From NCBI GenBank assembly GCA_012800565.1, contig JAAZIZ010000241.1, forward strand, positions 1 through 13,560: a DNA stretch of 13,560 nt, in the 5' to 3' direction. The notes under the pieces were generated by a model. That model was not told where the DNA came from and did not search any database. It worked only from the letters and a program-made list of their open reading frames with translations. The stretch's first letter is position 1; every line of letters begins with the position of its first letter. A program made the position numbers and the translations under genes. Positions 1 to 7,511 of the stretch are shown here, one piece after another. The DNA comes from Lentisphaerota bacterium (GTDB lineage Bacteria > Verrucomicrobiota > Lentisphaeria > Oligosphaerales > Oligosphaeraceae).

Positions 1-60
1 CTCGAACCCACGACCTACGGCTTAGAAGGCAGTTGCTCTATCCTGCTGAGCTACCGGGCC
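1..60 (-). tRNA. tRNA-Arg (anticodon TCT), 3' end cut by window edge
   Basis: Read on the minus strand, the sequence starts with a seven-base acceptor strand (GGCCCGG), then TA and the D arm GCTC...GAGC. The anticodon loop is CTTCTAA, with anticodon TCT at positions 34-36, followed by the start of the T arm (GTGGGTTCGAG). TCT reads AGA, so this is an arginine tRNA. The acceptor 3' strand and any CCA lie outside the window. The anticodon stem, ACTGC against GCCGT, has one U-C mismatch at 29:41, where the opposite base would be expected to be A. The gene is still very likely real, because the D arm, the loop and the start of the T arm all fit. Confidence 0.9.
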
Positions 61-86
61 GGTATTGATTACGTACGGTAACTCAT

Positions 87-116
87 ATACTATGAACGCT
101 TAAGGGTATTTTACAA
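87..116 (-). promoter_or_regulatory. Candidate sigma70-type promoter of tRNA-Arg
   Basis: On the minus strand a TTGTAA (-35, 111-116) is followed after 18 bases by TAGTAT (-10, 87-92). The -10 end lies about 26 bases before the first base of tRNA-Arg, which fits a short leader. The assignment rests only on match to the consensus and on position. Confidence 0.4.
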
Positions 117-154
117 GGCCGGCCGGCAAGATCGGGGGCAATTTCCGTAATGGC

Positions 155-237
155 TCTTCCGCAGAGCGGCGTGCGGAGACCGGGGAATTGCAGGGGAGGT
201 AGGGGACATAGGCGGAGTATGGAGACAATTAGACAAT
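155..237 (+). repeat. GC hairpin followed by a 9-bp tandem array (element copy 1)
   Basis: The element opens with TCTTCCGCAGAGCGG (155-169), whose CCGC-AGA-GCGG part can fold as a hairpin. After about 15 bases comes GAATTGCA (185-192). Then follow imprecise 9-base units: GGGGAGGTA, GGGGACATA, GGCGGAGTA, TGGAGACAA and TTAGACAAT (193-237). The same 15-base opening, the same GAATTGCA and the same 9-base phase recur at 13069-13128, so this is a dispersed repeat family rather than chance. No gene is encoded here and the function is unknown. Confidence 0.75.
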
Positions 238-263
238 GGATGTGCGATTTTAGCTTATCTATC

Positions 264-308
264 CCATTGTCCTATTATTCATACGCCCCATAAGTCCAAT
301 ACGTCCCA
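264..308 (-). repeat. Oppositely oriented 9-bp tandem array
   Basis: Read on the minus strand from 308 downwards, the units are TGGGACGTA, TTGGACTTA, TGGGGCGTA, TGAATAATA and GGACAATGG. They keep an exact period of nine and are preceded by AATGCA, which resembles the GAATTGCA that leads the plus-strand array. The array faces the one at 193-237. Near where they approach, GACAATGG (232-239) and CCATTGTC (264-271) form an 8-bp inverted repeat. The stretch between tRNA-Arg and recD2 holds no gene that I can support. Confidence 0.6.
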
Positions 309-349
309 TGCATTGCCACTTTTGCAACTTGCCAATTTCCCGCCTATGT

Positions 350-367
350 ACCGGGAAGGCTCCCGGT
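350..367 (-). terminator. Hairpin just downstream of recD2, possible terminator
   Basis: A perfect 7-bp stem (ACCGGGA/TCCCGGT) with a four-base loop lies 6 bases past the recD2 stop codon. No run of T follows on the minus strand, so it is not a canonical intrinsic terminator. It may stabilise the 3' end of the message or act together with Rho. Confidence 0.35.
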
Positions 368-373
368 TGTCGT

Positions 374-2641
374 CTATTCGTCTGTCACTGTTCCGCAGAG
401 TCGCTGTGCGAGCAGCGACAGCCGGCGCATGGGGGCGTTGTTGCGGACTGCGATTTCCAGGGCCTTATGCGAGCCGATCATGATCAGCAGCTTCCGGGCT
501 CGGGTCATGCCGGTGTAGATCAGGTTGCGCTGCAACATCACATAATGCTGGGTCAGCACCGGCAGGATAATCACCGGGAACTCACTGCCCTGCGACTTAT
601 GCACGGTGACTGCATACGAGAGCACCAGCTGGTCAGCCTCGCTGAGGTCGTAATTGACCTCAGTCTGATCAAAAATCACCGAGAAGGAATTTTTGTTCAG
701 ACAGGAGATGCGTCCCATCTCGCCATTAAAGACCCCCTTGTCGTAGTTGTTGGCAGTCTGCATCACCCTGTCGCCGAGGCGGAAGACCCTGCCGCCGCTG
801 ACCAGCTCCGGAATTTTACCGTTCCGGCTGGGATTCAGAGCCTCCTGCAACCGGCTGTTCAGTGCCTGGATACCGCAGACGCCCTTATGCATCGGCGACA
901 GCACCTGAATTTCGGTCATCGGGTCGAAACCGAAGGCTTTGGGGATGCGTTCCACCACCATTCTGGTCAGCCAGTCGGCGGCCGTGTCAGGGTCGTCCTG
1001 TTCCAGCCAATAGAAATCCGCGAGTCTGCCAGTCGGTGTCGGGCGCAAGTCCGGCATCCGGCCCTGATTTACGGCATGGGCATTGACGATGATGCGGCTG
1101 TCGCCCGACTGGCGGTAGATTTCGGTCAGGAAAGTCACGGGTATTTGCTTGCAGTTTACCAAATCGTGCAGCACGGCACCTGGCCCGACCGAGGGCAGCT
1201 GGTCCTTGTCGCCGACCAGGACGACGCGGGTTCCCGGAGCTATGGCCCGGAACAAGCTGGCCCCCAAGGTGATGTCCAGCATGGAAATCTCATCGATGAC
1301 CAGGATATCGCAGGGCAGCTTATGTTCCGGGCCATAGTAGAAAGACTTGCTTTCGACTTCCCATTTCAACAGCCGGTGAATGGTCGCAGCCTCCATTCCG
1401 GTGGCTTCAGACAGGCGTTTGGCGGCTCGACCGGTCGGTGCTGCCAGGCTGATTTTCCAGCGCATCACCTTGGCGGCTGCCACCATGGCCGCGACTACAG
1501 TGGTCTTGCCCACCCCGGGGCCGCCGGTGACGATGCTGCAGGGGCACTGCAGAGCCCAGGCGACCGCCTGGCGCTGTTTCTCATTCAGGCGGGCGAATTC
1601 GCGCATCCAGGACTGGTCCCGGGGCAGCTGGGTTACGGGTGCTTGCCGCAGGAGCAGCTTCAGCGCCTCGGCCAGTTCCAGTTCGGCGATTTTGAGCCGG
1701 CGCAGATAGATGAAGCGGGATGGCATCTCCGGCCCGGTAACATCCTGAGCCAGGACCTTGTTTTCCTGCAGGGCAGTCTGCAGTCCGGCCTGAGCCTCCG
1801 GCCGTTCGACACCCAGGATTTTAGCCGCTTCGGTTTCAAGCAGCAGGGCCGGATAGCAGACATTGCCCCGGCTGGCCAGTTCTTCCAGAGTGTATATCAC
1901 TCCGGCGCAGAGCCGCAGCGGGTGGTTGGCCTCAATGCCCAGCTGGCGGGCGATGCGGTCGGCGGTCAGGAAGCCAATGCCGTCAATATCAGTAGCCAGG
2001 CGATAGGGGTTCTGGCGTACGATTTCCGGAGCGCTGATGGCGCTGTATTTATTGATGATGCGCTGGCAGTACGCGGCTGAGATACCAAGTCCCTGCAGGA
2101 AGATCATGGTCTCCCGGTTGCTGCTGTTTTCTTTCCAGGCTTTGCGGATATCGGCCAGGCGTTTCTTCCCGATGCCCGGCACCTCGTGCAGGCGTTCGGA
2201 AAAATTGTCCAGGATATGCAGTGTATCCTTTCCGAAGGTCTGGACAATGCGCTCGGCATACGTCTCGCCGATGCCGGGCAGGATGCCCGAGGCGAGGAAT
2301 TTTTTGATTCCCTCCGGGGTGGTGGGCAGCACTGCCCGGAAAGATTCGACCTTGAATTGCCGTCCGTGCTCGCGATGCAGCTCCCAACGGCCTTCGGCTT
2401 CGATTTCCTGTCCCTCCTGCAGGCCATGCAGCAGTCCTACCAGGGTGATTTCAGCGTGGCGGGGGCTGCTGCTGCGCAGTTTCACCACGGCATAGGAATT
2501 CTCGGGATTGCTGTAGACGATGCGCAGTACCTCGCCGTGCACGCGTGCCTCAATGGGCAGATTGCGCGTGCTTTCCCGGATTTCCTCTGGCTCGGCGGCG
2601 GCATCAAGAAAGAAATCTTGGTAGTGGTTTTGTTCAGGCAC
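374..2641 (-). CDS. recD2: RecD2-family ATP-dependent DNA helicase (SF1B)
   Basis: RecD2 enzymes unwind DNA 5' to 3' using ATP and act in repair without RecBC. From the start used here the protein has 755 residues, a normal RecD2 length. An N-terminal OB-like region (about 25-105, IEARVHGEVLRIVYSNPENS) is followed by helix-hairpin-helix segments near 110-165 (GILPGIGE, VPGIGKKRL). The helicase core has Walker A GGPGVGKTT (373-381), Walker B VIDEISM (about 448-454), motif III GDKDQLPSVGPG (477-488), VTVHKSQGSEFP (about 678-689) and motif VI YTGMTRAR (709-716). The open frame extends upstream to 2773, but those codons overlap the 3' end of the preceding gene and do not resemble RecD2. I therefore chose the GTG at 2641, 8 bases after the upstream stop; its ribosome binding site is weak. 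The stop is TAG. The gene is probably co-transcribed with the upstream glycosidase-like gene, without an obvious functional link. Confidence 0.93.
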   Translation of the reverse strand: MPEQNHYQDFFLDAAAEPEEIRESTRNLPIEARVHGEVLRIVYSNPENSYAVVKLRSSSPRHAEITLVGLLHGLQEGQEIEAEGRWELHREHGRQFKVESFRAVLPTTPEGIKKFLASGILPGIGETYAERIVQTFGKDTLHILDNFSERLHEVPGIGKKRLADIRKAWKENSSNRETMIFLQGLGISAAYCQRIINKYSAISAPEIVRQNPYRLATDIDGIGFLTADRIARQLGIEANHPLRLCAGVIYTLEELASRGNVCYPALLLETEAAKILGVERPEAQAGLQTALQENKVLAQDVTGPEMPSRFIYLRRLKIAELELAEALKLLLRQAPVTQLPRDQSWMREFARLNEKQRQAVAWALQCPCSIVTGGPGVGKTTVVAAMVAAAKVMRWKISLAAPTGRAAKRLSEATGMEAATIHRLLKWEVESKSFYYGPEHKLPCDILVIDEISMLDITLGASLFRAIAPGTRVVLVGDKDQLPSVGPGAVLHDLVNCKQIPVTFLTEIYRQSGDSRIIVNAHAVNQGRMPDLRPTPTGRLADFYWLEQDDPDTAADWLTRMVVERIPKAFGFDPMTEIQVLSPMHKGVCGIQALNSRLQEALNPSRNGKIPELVSGGRVFRLGDRVMQTANNYDKGVFNGEMGRISCLNKNSFSVIFDQTEVNYDLSEADQLVLSYAVTVHKSQGSEFPVIILPVLTQHYVMLQRNLIYTGMTRARKLLIMIGSHKALEIAVRNNAPMRRLSLLAQRLCGTVTDE

Positions 2642-2649
2642 GGTGTGAT

Positions 2650-4812
2650 TTAGTCCCAGGGCAGTTCGGCGGGGGGAGCCTGGCGGCGGGGAGTTTTTTG
2701 CTTCTGCAGGAGCTGCTTTTCGAAAGCCGGGATACCATTGTCGCGGGTTTCCTGCAGGAGCTGCAGTTTCCACTGCAGGTGTTCGGGATCAGTCATGTAT
2801 TCCATGCTCGGTTCCCAGCCCAGGCGGGAGTCCTCAGTGACTAATGGCAGGGCTGCCTCGACATTCGCTTTTTCTTCTTCCAGGATGGTGCGCATCTGCG
2901 CCAGCGTGGTATGCTTTTCTTGCCGCCCGGCCTATGGGTCGAGCAGAATTTGATTACAGAGATACCAGCGTTTGACCTGGATGGTGGTCTGAATGCAGCA
3001 GATGATGAATTTCCCCAGCCGCACGATGCTTTCCGCTTCTTCCCGGCTGACTGCCGGAGCGTGGCGCAGAGCGCGTTGCAGCAGCGCACTGCCGGCGCGC
3101 ATCTTTTCGGCCATACTCTGCAGCAGGGCAATTTCTCCGGGGACGATGGCGGGATTGTGGGAAAAATACGGCGTATGGATGATACGGGCGCCGAAATGCG
3201 CATACGGCACATCCGGGACCTTGTGGTCCTCATTGAGGAAGAGCAGCGGATAAGTCGGGCCGATGCGGAAAGGCCCGTATTGGTCTTCGTTGGTTGGCAC
3301 ATAATCTGTGGCGGCGTCGCTCCAGAGCCTCCAGCCGGCGATGGCCAGGGCTGCGCCGCGCCGGCCGAACAGGCATTCGGCCACCTGCTGCAGGTGTTTG
3401 CTGAACGGCCGGGCATTGCTCCAGTATTGCTCTTTGCTGAGGACGCTGATAAAGGATGGCCACCAGCCGTAGTGGTGTGACTCCATCAGTCCGCTCAGCC
3501 CCCAGTCGCGCCGGGCCGCCTGCAGGGCATCCCAGCGTTTTTTCCACTGCATGGGTATGGGCTGGTAGGGTATGACTCCGATATCCCAGGTCAGTCCGCC
3601 GGTATTGGCCATGGCGTACAGCGGGATGCCCCGTTCTTTTGCAGTTTGGGCCTCAGTGCGGAAGTATTGCCCCGGCCCGGCAAACGAGGCAGTGTAGTCG
3701 ACACAGCGGGTGGGGATGCCGCCTTTCTCAATATTTTCGAACATTTCGAAAGTGACTTCCAGGGAGATATCGCGGGGGAGGTTGCGGATCAGGGCCAGGC
3801 GGTCTTCGGTAGGGGCCCAGCCCCAGTTGTAGGTCCAGAAGACGACATCCAGATCGGGGTTGTATTTGCGCATAATGCCCTTGACCAGAGCCAGCCATTG
3901 CGGATAATCGCGGCAGGGCCACCAGCCGGGGAAAGGGCGCGGATCATTTTCCTGTCCGGGCGGTACCGGGTCCAGGCGCAAGCGGCCTTTGCTGCGCTCG
4001 TCACGGGAGGGGAATTCGCAGGATTCGCCTACGAAAACTACGCCTTTAACTCCCGGGCAGGCCTGGATCAGGCGGCCATAAGTGTTCTCATAGAATTGTA
4101 CTGCGTCAGCATCTTCGGGATGGCGGCGGCTCTTGATGTAGCTGTAGAAATAGACATCCAGTCCGAAGGCCGCGGCCCGGTTAATAGTGTAGTTGAAATC
4201 AAGGAAGCCGGTGGTGGTGATATTGACATCTTTGACGAAGACCAGGATTGCGTCCATCCCGGCGTGAGCGATGGCATTCAGGTGCTGGTCGGGAAATTGG
4301 TCGATGCCCCAGCCGGAATGGACCATCCGGGGCGAAAACAAAGGTGCGCGGGTGATCTTCTGCGGACTGAGGAAGGGCGCCTGGCGGAGATTGAGCAAAT
4401 CCTCAAGGTGATAGCAGGCCTGGGCGGCGCCGCGCTCATCTGCGCCGCAGAGCTGCACGCAGTTCCTGGTTGCCGACAGGCAGAAGCTGCGGGGGGTGGT
4501 CAAGGGCTCGCCCGGTTCCGGCAACTCAGCCTGGGTGGCGATGACAATGGCCGGATGCTCAGCGCTGCCGCTCAGGCGGGCGCTGCGTTTCAGCAGCAGT
4601 GCGAGGCCCAGGCTGACGGCAAAATAGTCCTGCAAATCCTGAGCCACCCGGAACAGATACTCGCTGGCATTTTGCGGGATCAGAATCTGCCACTTTTCGC
4701 TGATGCGGATTTCCCGCCCCTGCCGCCGGTTCCGGGTCGGGTTGAGGCGATTGCGATGCACCCGCAGCAGTCGTTTCCGGAACTCATAATTGTATTCACG
4801 CTTCTGAGTCAT
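2650..4812 (-). pseudogene. GH20/GH67-like glycosidase gene interrupted by one in-frame amber codon
   Basis: Likely a carbohydrate-active protein whose substrate I cannot assign. Ignoring the amber, the frame is 720 codons. Residues about 50-155 resemble the small alpha/beta domain in front of the barrel in GH20 hexosaminidases and GH67 glucuronidases (VIATQAEL, GADERGAAQACYHLEDLL). About 155-480 look like a TIM barrel rich in Trp and Tyr, with a conserved-looking acidic loop VFVGESCEFPSRD (259-271). The C-terminal part is helical. TAG at 2932-2934 is codon 627. The same frame then continues for 93 codons of plausible protein (GRQEKHTTLAQ, LEEEKANVEAALPL, LGWEPSMEYMTDPEHLQWK) to TAA at 2650-2652. 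Nonsense mutation, recoding and sequencing error all remain possible. ATG at 4812 has AGGA six bases upstream and is preferred to the TTG at 4935. I see no signal peptide at this start. Confidence 0.75.
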
Positions 4813-4872
4813 TTGCAATCCTGCACCATGGAGGTTAATAAGATGCCACCTGACGGGCCCAGTACGCGGCTT

Positions 4873-4900
4873 AATGTATTGGCCATTTCCCGTTTCACAA
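4873..4900 (-). promoter_or_regulatory. Candidate promoter of the glycosidase-like gene
   Basis: On the minus strand TTGTGA (-35, 4895-4900) and TACATT (-10, 4873-4878) are 16 bases apart, and the -10 lies about 60 bases before the ATG at 4812. It sits between the tRNA-Met terminator and the gene, where a new promoter is expected. Consensus match is only moderate. Confidence 0.3.
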
Positions 4901-4940
4901 CTGTTCGGGGCAAGAATTTTGCTGCCTGATGCCAAGGCGC

Positions 4941-4983
4941 AAAAACAAAACAGCCGCTTAAATCTGCTGACTTAAGCGGCTGT
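4941..4983 (-). terminator. Rho-independent terminator after tRNA-Met
   Basis: A perfect 12-bp stem, ACAGCCGCTTAA (4950-4961) against TTAAGCGGCTGT (4972-4983), encloses a 10-base loop. Read on the minus strand it is followed by TTTGTTTTT (4949-4941). It lies four bases past the tRNA CCA, so it ends the tRNA transcript and separates it from the glycosidase-like gene. Confidence 0.9.
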
Positions 4984-4987
4984 AAAA

Positions 4988-5063
4988 TGGTACCGGGCAT
5001 CGGACTCGAACCAATGACACGTGGATTATGATTCCACTGCTCTACCGACTGAGCTAGCCCGGC
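4988..5063 (-). tRNA. tRNA-Met (anticodon CAT), CCA encoded
   Basis: A complete 76-base cloverleaf is visible. The acceptor is GCCGGGC paired to GCCCGGT with A73, then an encoded CCA at 4990-4988. The D arm is GCTC...GAGC, the anticodon arm is GTGGA-ATCATAA-TCCAC, and the T arm is ATTGG-TTCGAGT-CCGAT. The acceptor starts with a G-U pair and the anticodon stem lacks the three G-C pairs of initiator tRNA, so it is not tRNA-fMet. CAT could also belong to a tRNA-Ile whose C34 is modified to lysidine. I favour elongator Met but cannot exclude Ile2 by eye. Confidence 0.92.
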
Positions 5064-5076
5064 TTAGAAATCTCTA

Positions 5077-5106
5077 ATAATCTAAATGCCAATTCCAACT
5101 TTGCAA
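5077..5106 (-). promoter_or_regulatory. Candidate promoter of tRNA-Met
   Basis: On the minus strand TTGCAA (-35, 5101-5106) and GATTAT (-10, 5077-5082) are 18 bases apart, with 13 bases from the -10 to the first tRNA base. The local sequence is AT-rich compared with its surroundings. Position supports it better than the consensus match does. Confidence 0.45.
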
Positions 5107-5157
5107 GTTCAGAGCTGCAATTAGCGCGAAAAATGAATCGGCGGGCGGCGGCAGCAA

Positions 5158-5934
5158 TCAAGAGTCAGCGGGGCTGCGGGTTCCTGATTCCCGGCCCATC
5201 AGTCGCAACAGTCCGTCCAGGATGCTGGCCGGGTGGGGCGGACAGCCTGGGATATACAGGTCTGGTTTGATGATTTCCTCCAGTCCGCCGCAGCATTCGC
5301 TGCTGTCCTGGTAGATACCGCCGGAGATAGCGCAGGCACCGCAGGCGATCACCCATTTTGGCCGTGACATGGCGGCGTAGGTTTTCTGCAGTCCTATAAG
5401 CATATTGCGGGATAGCGGTCCAGTTACCAGCAGGCAGTCTGCGTGCCGTGGTGAAGCGGTAACCGAGATGCCGAAGCGTGACAAATCCCAGGCCAAGGTG
5501 TTCAGGACGTTGAAATCCAGCTCGCAGGCAGCGCAGCCACCGGCTGAGACCTGGCGGATGCTCAAGGAGCGCCGGCAGAGTTTCTGCAGTTCCTCCGGCG
5601 GGGCGGAGTCCTGCTGCGGGTCAAGCAGGCCCTGCCGGCTGAAAGTCGCCAGGCGATACTCTTTCGGGTCGAAGCTGATGGCTTTGCCGGGGCAAACGGC
5701 GGCGCATTCGCCGCAGAACAAGCATTTGCCAGTATCAATCCGGTCCGGGCGCCCTTCGTTTTGGACAATTGCAGCAGTGGGGCAGACCTCCAGGCAAGCC
5801 TGGCAGTCCTGCTGGCATTGGGACGCAACGAGCGTCGGCCGGCCTTGGAATTTTTCCGGGAGATTAGGGGGCGCAGGCGGGAATTTCCCGGTCTGGTATC
5901 CTTGTTTCAGGCGTGCTTTCAGGACAGTAAACAT
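5158..5934 (-). CDS. hyfI: Fused ferredoxin (HyfH-like) and NuoB-like small subunit (HyfI-like) of an Ehr/group 4 hydrogenase-type complex
   Basis: This 258-residue protein should carry electrons from a donor to the large-subunit site on the cytoplasmic face of the membrane complex. The N-terminal third is a two-cluster ferredoxin domain. Its first motif is C40-x3-C44-x2-C47-x3-C51-P and its second is the classical C71-x2-C74-x2-C77-x3-C81-P. The C-terminal half is NuoB/HycG-like, with C134-x2-C137-E, C201 in GACAISGG and C231 in PGCPP, so all four ligands of the proximal [4Fe-4S] cluster are present. These two modules are separate subunits in E. coli hydrogenase 4 (HyfH and HyfI) and are joined here. 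The ATG at 5934 has AGGTGA five bases upstream and lies 39 bases after the hyfG stop. It is the last gene of the operon. The extra residue between C40 and C44 is unusual for a ferredoxin. Confidence 0.92.
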   Translation of the reverse strand: MFTVLKARLKQGYQTGKFPPAPPNLPEKFQGRPTLVASQCQQDCQACLEVCPTAAIVQNEGRPDRIDTGKCLFCGECAAVCPGKAISFDPKEYRLATFSRQGLLDPQQDSAPPEELQKLCRRSLSIRQVSAGGCAACELDFNVLNTLAWDLSRFGISVTASPRHADCLLVTGPLSRNMLIGLQKTYAAMSRPKWVIACGACAISGGIYQDSSECCGGLEEIIKPDLYIPGCPPHPASILDGLLRLMGRESGTRSPADS

Positions 5935-5973
5935 ATTATCACCTGGCGGAGGTTGGTTATGGGGCTGTTCCGG

Positions 5974-7509
5974 TTACAGGTCATGACCGCAATAGGAGAG
6001 GTTGAAACTCTTGTTGCAGATAGGGAAGTGGGAAATCTGTTCCCCGCGCATCGACATTGCCAGTCCGAACCAGTTGTGGAATGAGGGGTCCACGATTTTA
6101 TAGCGTCGGAAAGTTCCGTCTGCATCGGTGATGGCGACATGGCACATCTCTCCCCGCCAGGCTTCGACCAGGGATACGGCGATCATGTCGGGGGCCAGGC
6201 GCGGGGTGCTCCGGTGGCGGCGGTTCTCTTTTTGCCAGCCTGCGAGTTGTTCCCGCAGCCAGGCGGCAGAAGCGGCGATCTCCTGGCGGCGCACCGAGGC
6301 CCGGGCCAGCACATCGCCGGCGGAGTCTGCGGCCTGAGCAGGTGCGGAGAGCGTATAGCAGCCGTAGGGATGGGTGTGGCGGAGGTCAAGGTTCACCCCA
6401 CAGGCGCGGGCGGCCGGGCCCACCAACCCGAGTTCGCGGGCGGCGGCTGTGGATACTGTACCGGTGCCTTCAAAACGGTCCAGGACAGTCGCGCTCTCGA
6501 ACAGCAGCTCCAGAGCGTTATCGACATCCGACATGACCCGCTGCAGCCAAGTCAGGACTTTCCTGGCTTGCGCCGGAGTGAACGCCATGTTTACGCCGCC
6601 GGGGCAGACCAGATAGCGCCCGAAGCGGTTGCCGCAGATTTCAGCGGTCATATTCAGGAATTCGCCGCGCAGCCGGCCGCAGAATGCGGCGGTACTCAGG
6701 AAAGCCACGTCTCCGGCCAGGGCTCCCAAATCACCGACGTGGTTGGCCAGGCGCTCCAACTCCGCAGCGATGCCGCGCAGCAGAAGCGCCTCCGGTTCCG
6801 GCTGCAGAGTGTGGTCGAGGCTTTCACAGAGCTGCGCGTAAGCGGTGGTGCTGGCGATGCTGGAGTCGCCGCTGGCGGTGGCAAGCAGGTGCAGGGTGCG
6901 GCGGTCCGGCCCGCCGAGAAGCATTTTTTCCAGTCCCCGGTGCTGGTAGCCGAGCGATATTTCCAGTGAGTAGACATCTTCTCCCAGGCATTGGAAACGG
7001 AAGTGCCCTGGCTCAATGACCCCGGCATGCACCGGTCCGACGGCGACTTCATGACAGGCTTCGCCTTCCAGAGTGAAGTAATCGGTGTCACCAACCGTGA
7101 GATTGGGGATGGTGGTGGTGGTTTTGCTGCCGCCACTGCCGGGCAGCGGCGGCTGGAAACGGATTGGCTTCAGCCAGGGATGGCCGGGAATCTCAAGGTA
7201 ATACTGCTCGGCCAATTCACGTTCGAACCAGTGGAAAGCGGGGCACTCCGGGGTCAGGGAAAGAAAAGAGTCTTTCACGACTGTCCTGGCCAGCTTGCAG
7301 TTCCCGTCTTCGGGATGGTTCAACACCGCCACCAGCTCCAGCCCGAGTCCCGCCGGGCTGGCCGGCAGGCCAAAGAAAGCGCTGACGCGGTGCTCCTGCT
7401 GTTGCACCAGTTCCAGGAGCGTATCCCGGAAATCATTGACTGGCAGGGATGGCACCTCCTGCATTGGTACGGCGGTGGCGTTATTGATGGTCAAGGTTGT
7501 GGCAGTCAT
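5974..7509 (-). CDS. hyfG: HyfG/HycE-like large subunit without NiFe-binding cysteines (Ehr type)
   Basis: The 511-residue protein joins a NuoC-like N-terminal domain (about 20-120, ending FERELAEQYYLEIPGHP) to a NuoD/hydrogenase large-subunit domain. In true [NiFe] enzymes the metal is held by two CxxC pairs. Aligned on the flanks LGYQHRGLEK (upstream) and TTAYAQ (downstream), the first pair is S213-G-D-S216. The second, normally DPCxxC, is D474-P-S476-F-H-N479. No nickel site can form. The C-terminal tail ends NKSFNLSYCGHDL, so it is not a removable maturation peptide of the usual kind. Two cysteines, C498 and C507, sit in this tail. The protein probably binds a quinone, another cofactor or an unknown substrate at the old active site. 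The ATG at 7509 lies 2 bases past the hyfF stop, indicating coupled translation. Confidence 0.93.
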   Translation of the reverse strand: MTATTLTINNATAVPMQEVPSLPVNDFRDTLLELVQQQEHRVSAFFGLPASPAGLGLELVAVLNHPEDGNCKLARTVVKDSFLSLTPECPAFHWFERELAEQYYLEIPGHPWLKPIRFQPPLPGSGGSKTTTTIPNLTVGDTDYFTLEGEACHEVAVGPVHAGVIEPGHFRFQCLGEDVYSLEISLGYQHRGLEKMLLGGPDRRTLHLLATASGDSSIASTTAYAQLCESLDHTLQPEPEALLLRGIAAELERLANHVGDLGALAGDVAFLSTAAFCGRLRGEFLNMTAEICGNRFGRYLVCPGGVNMAFTPAQARKVLTWLQRVMSDVDNALELLFESATVLDRFEGTGTVSTAAARELGLVGPAARACGVNLDLRHTHPYGCYTLSAPAQAADSAGDVLARASVRRQEIAASAAWLREQLAGWQKENRRHRSTPRLAPDMIAVSLVEAWRGEMCHVAITDADGTFRRYKIVDPSFHNWFGLAMSMRGEQISHFPICNKSFNLSYCGHDL

Positions 7510-7511
7510 AG

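Noticed and set aside
308..2080. Long plus-strand open frame (590 codons) opposite recD2
   Set aside because: It is an antisense shadow of the well-supported recD2 gene. Its translation has no recognisable domain and is rich in His, Gln and Gly, as expected from a reversed GC-rich gene.
2932..2934. Programmed selenocysteine or pyrrolysine codon
   Set aside because: Selenocysteine uses TGA, not TAG. No pyl gene or PYLIS-like structure is visible here, and recD2 uses TAG as a stop, so recoding is possible but not supported.
2900..2960. Frameshift at the end of the glycosidase-like gene
   Set aside because: The downstream coding stretch lies in exactly the same frame. Only the TAG interrupts it.
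3646..4929. Plus-strand open frame (427 codons) opposite the glycosidase-like gene
   Set aside because: No domain features are visible, while the minus strand codes a coherent GH-like protein over the same bases.
5974..7509. Active H2-producing [NiFe] hydrogenase large subunit
   Set aside because: All four metal-binding cysteines are replaced, so hydrogen chemistry at a NiFe site is not possible.
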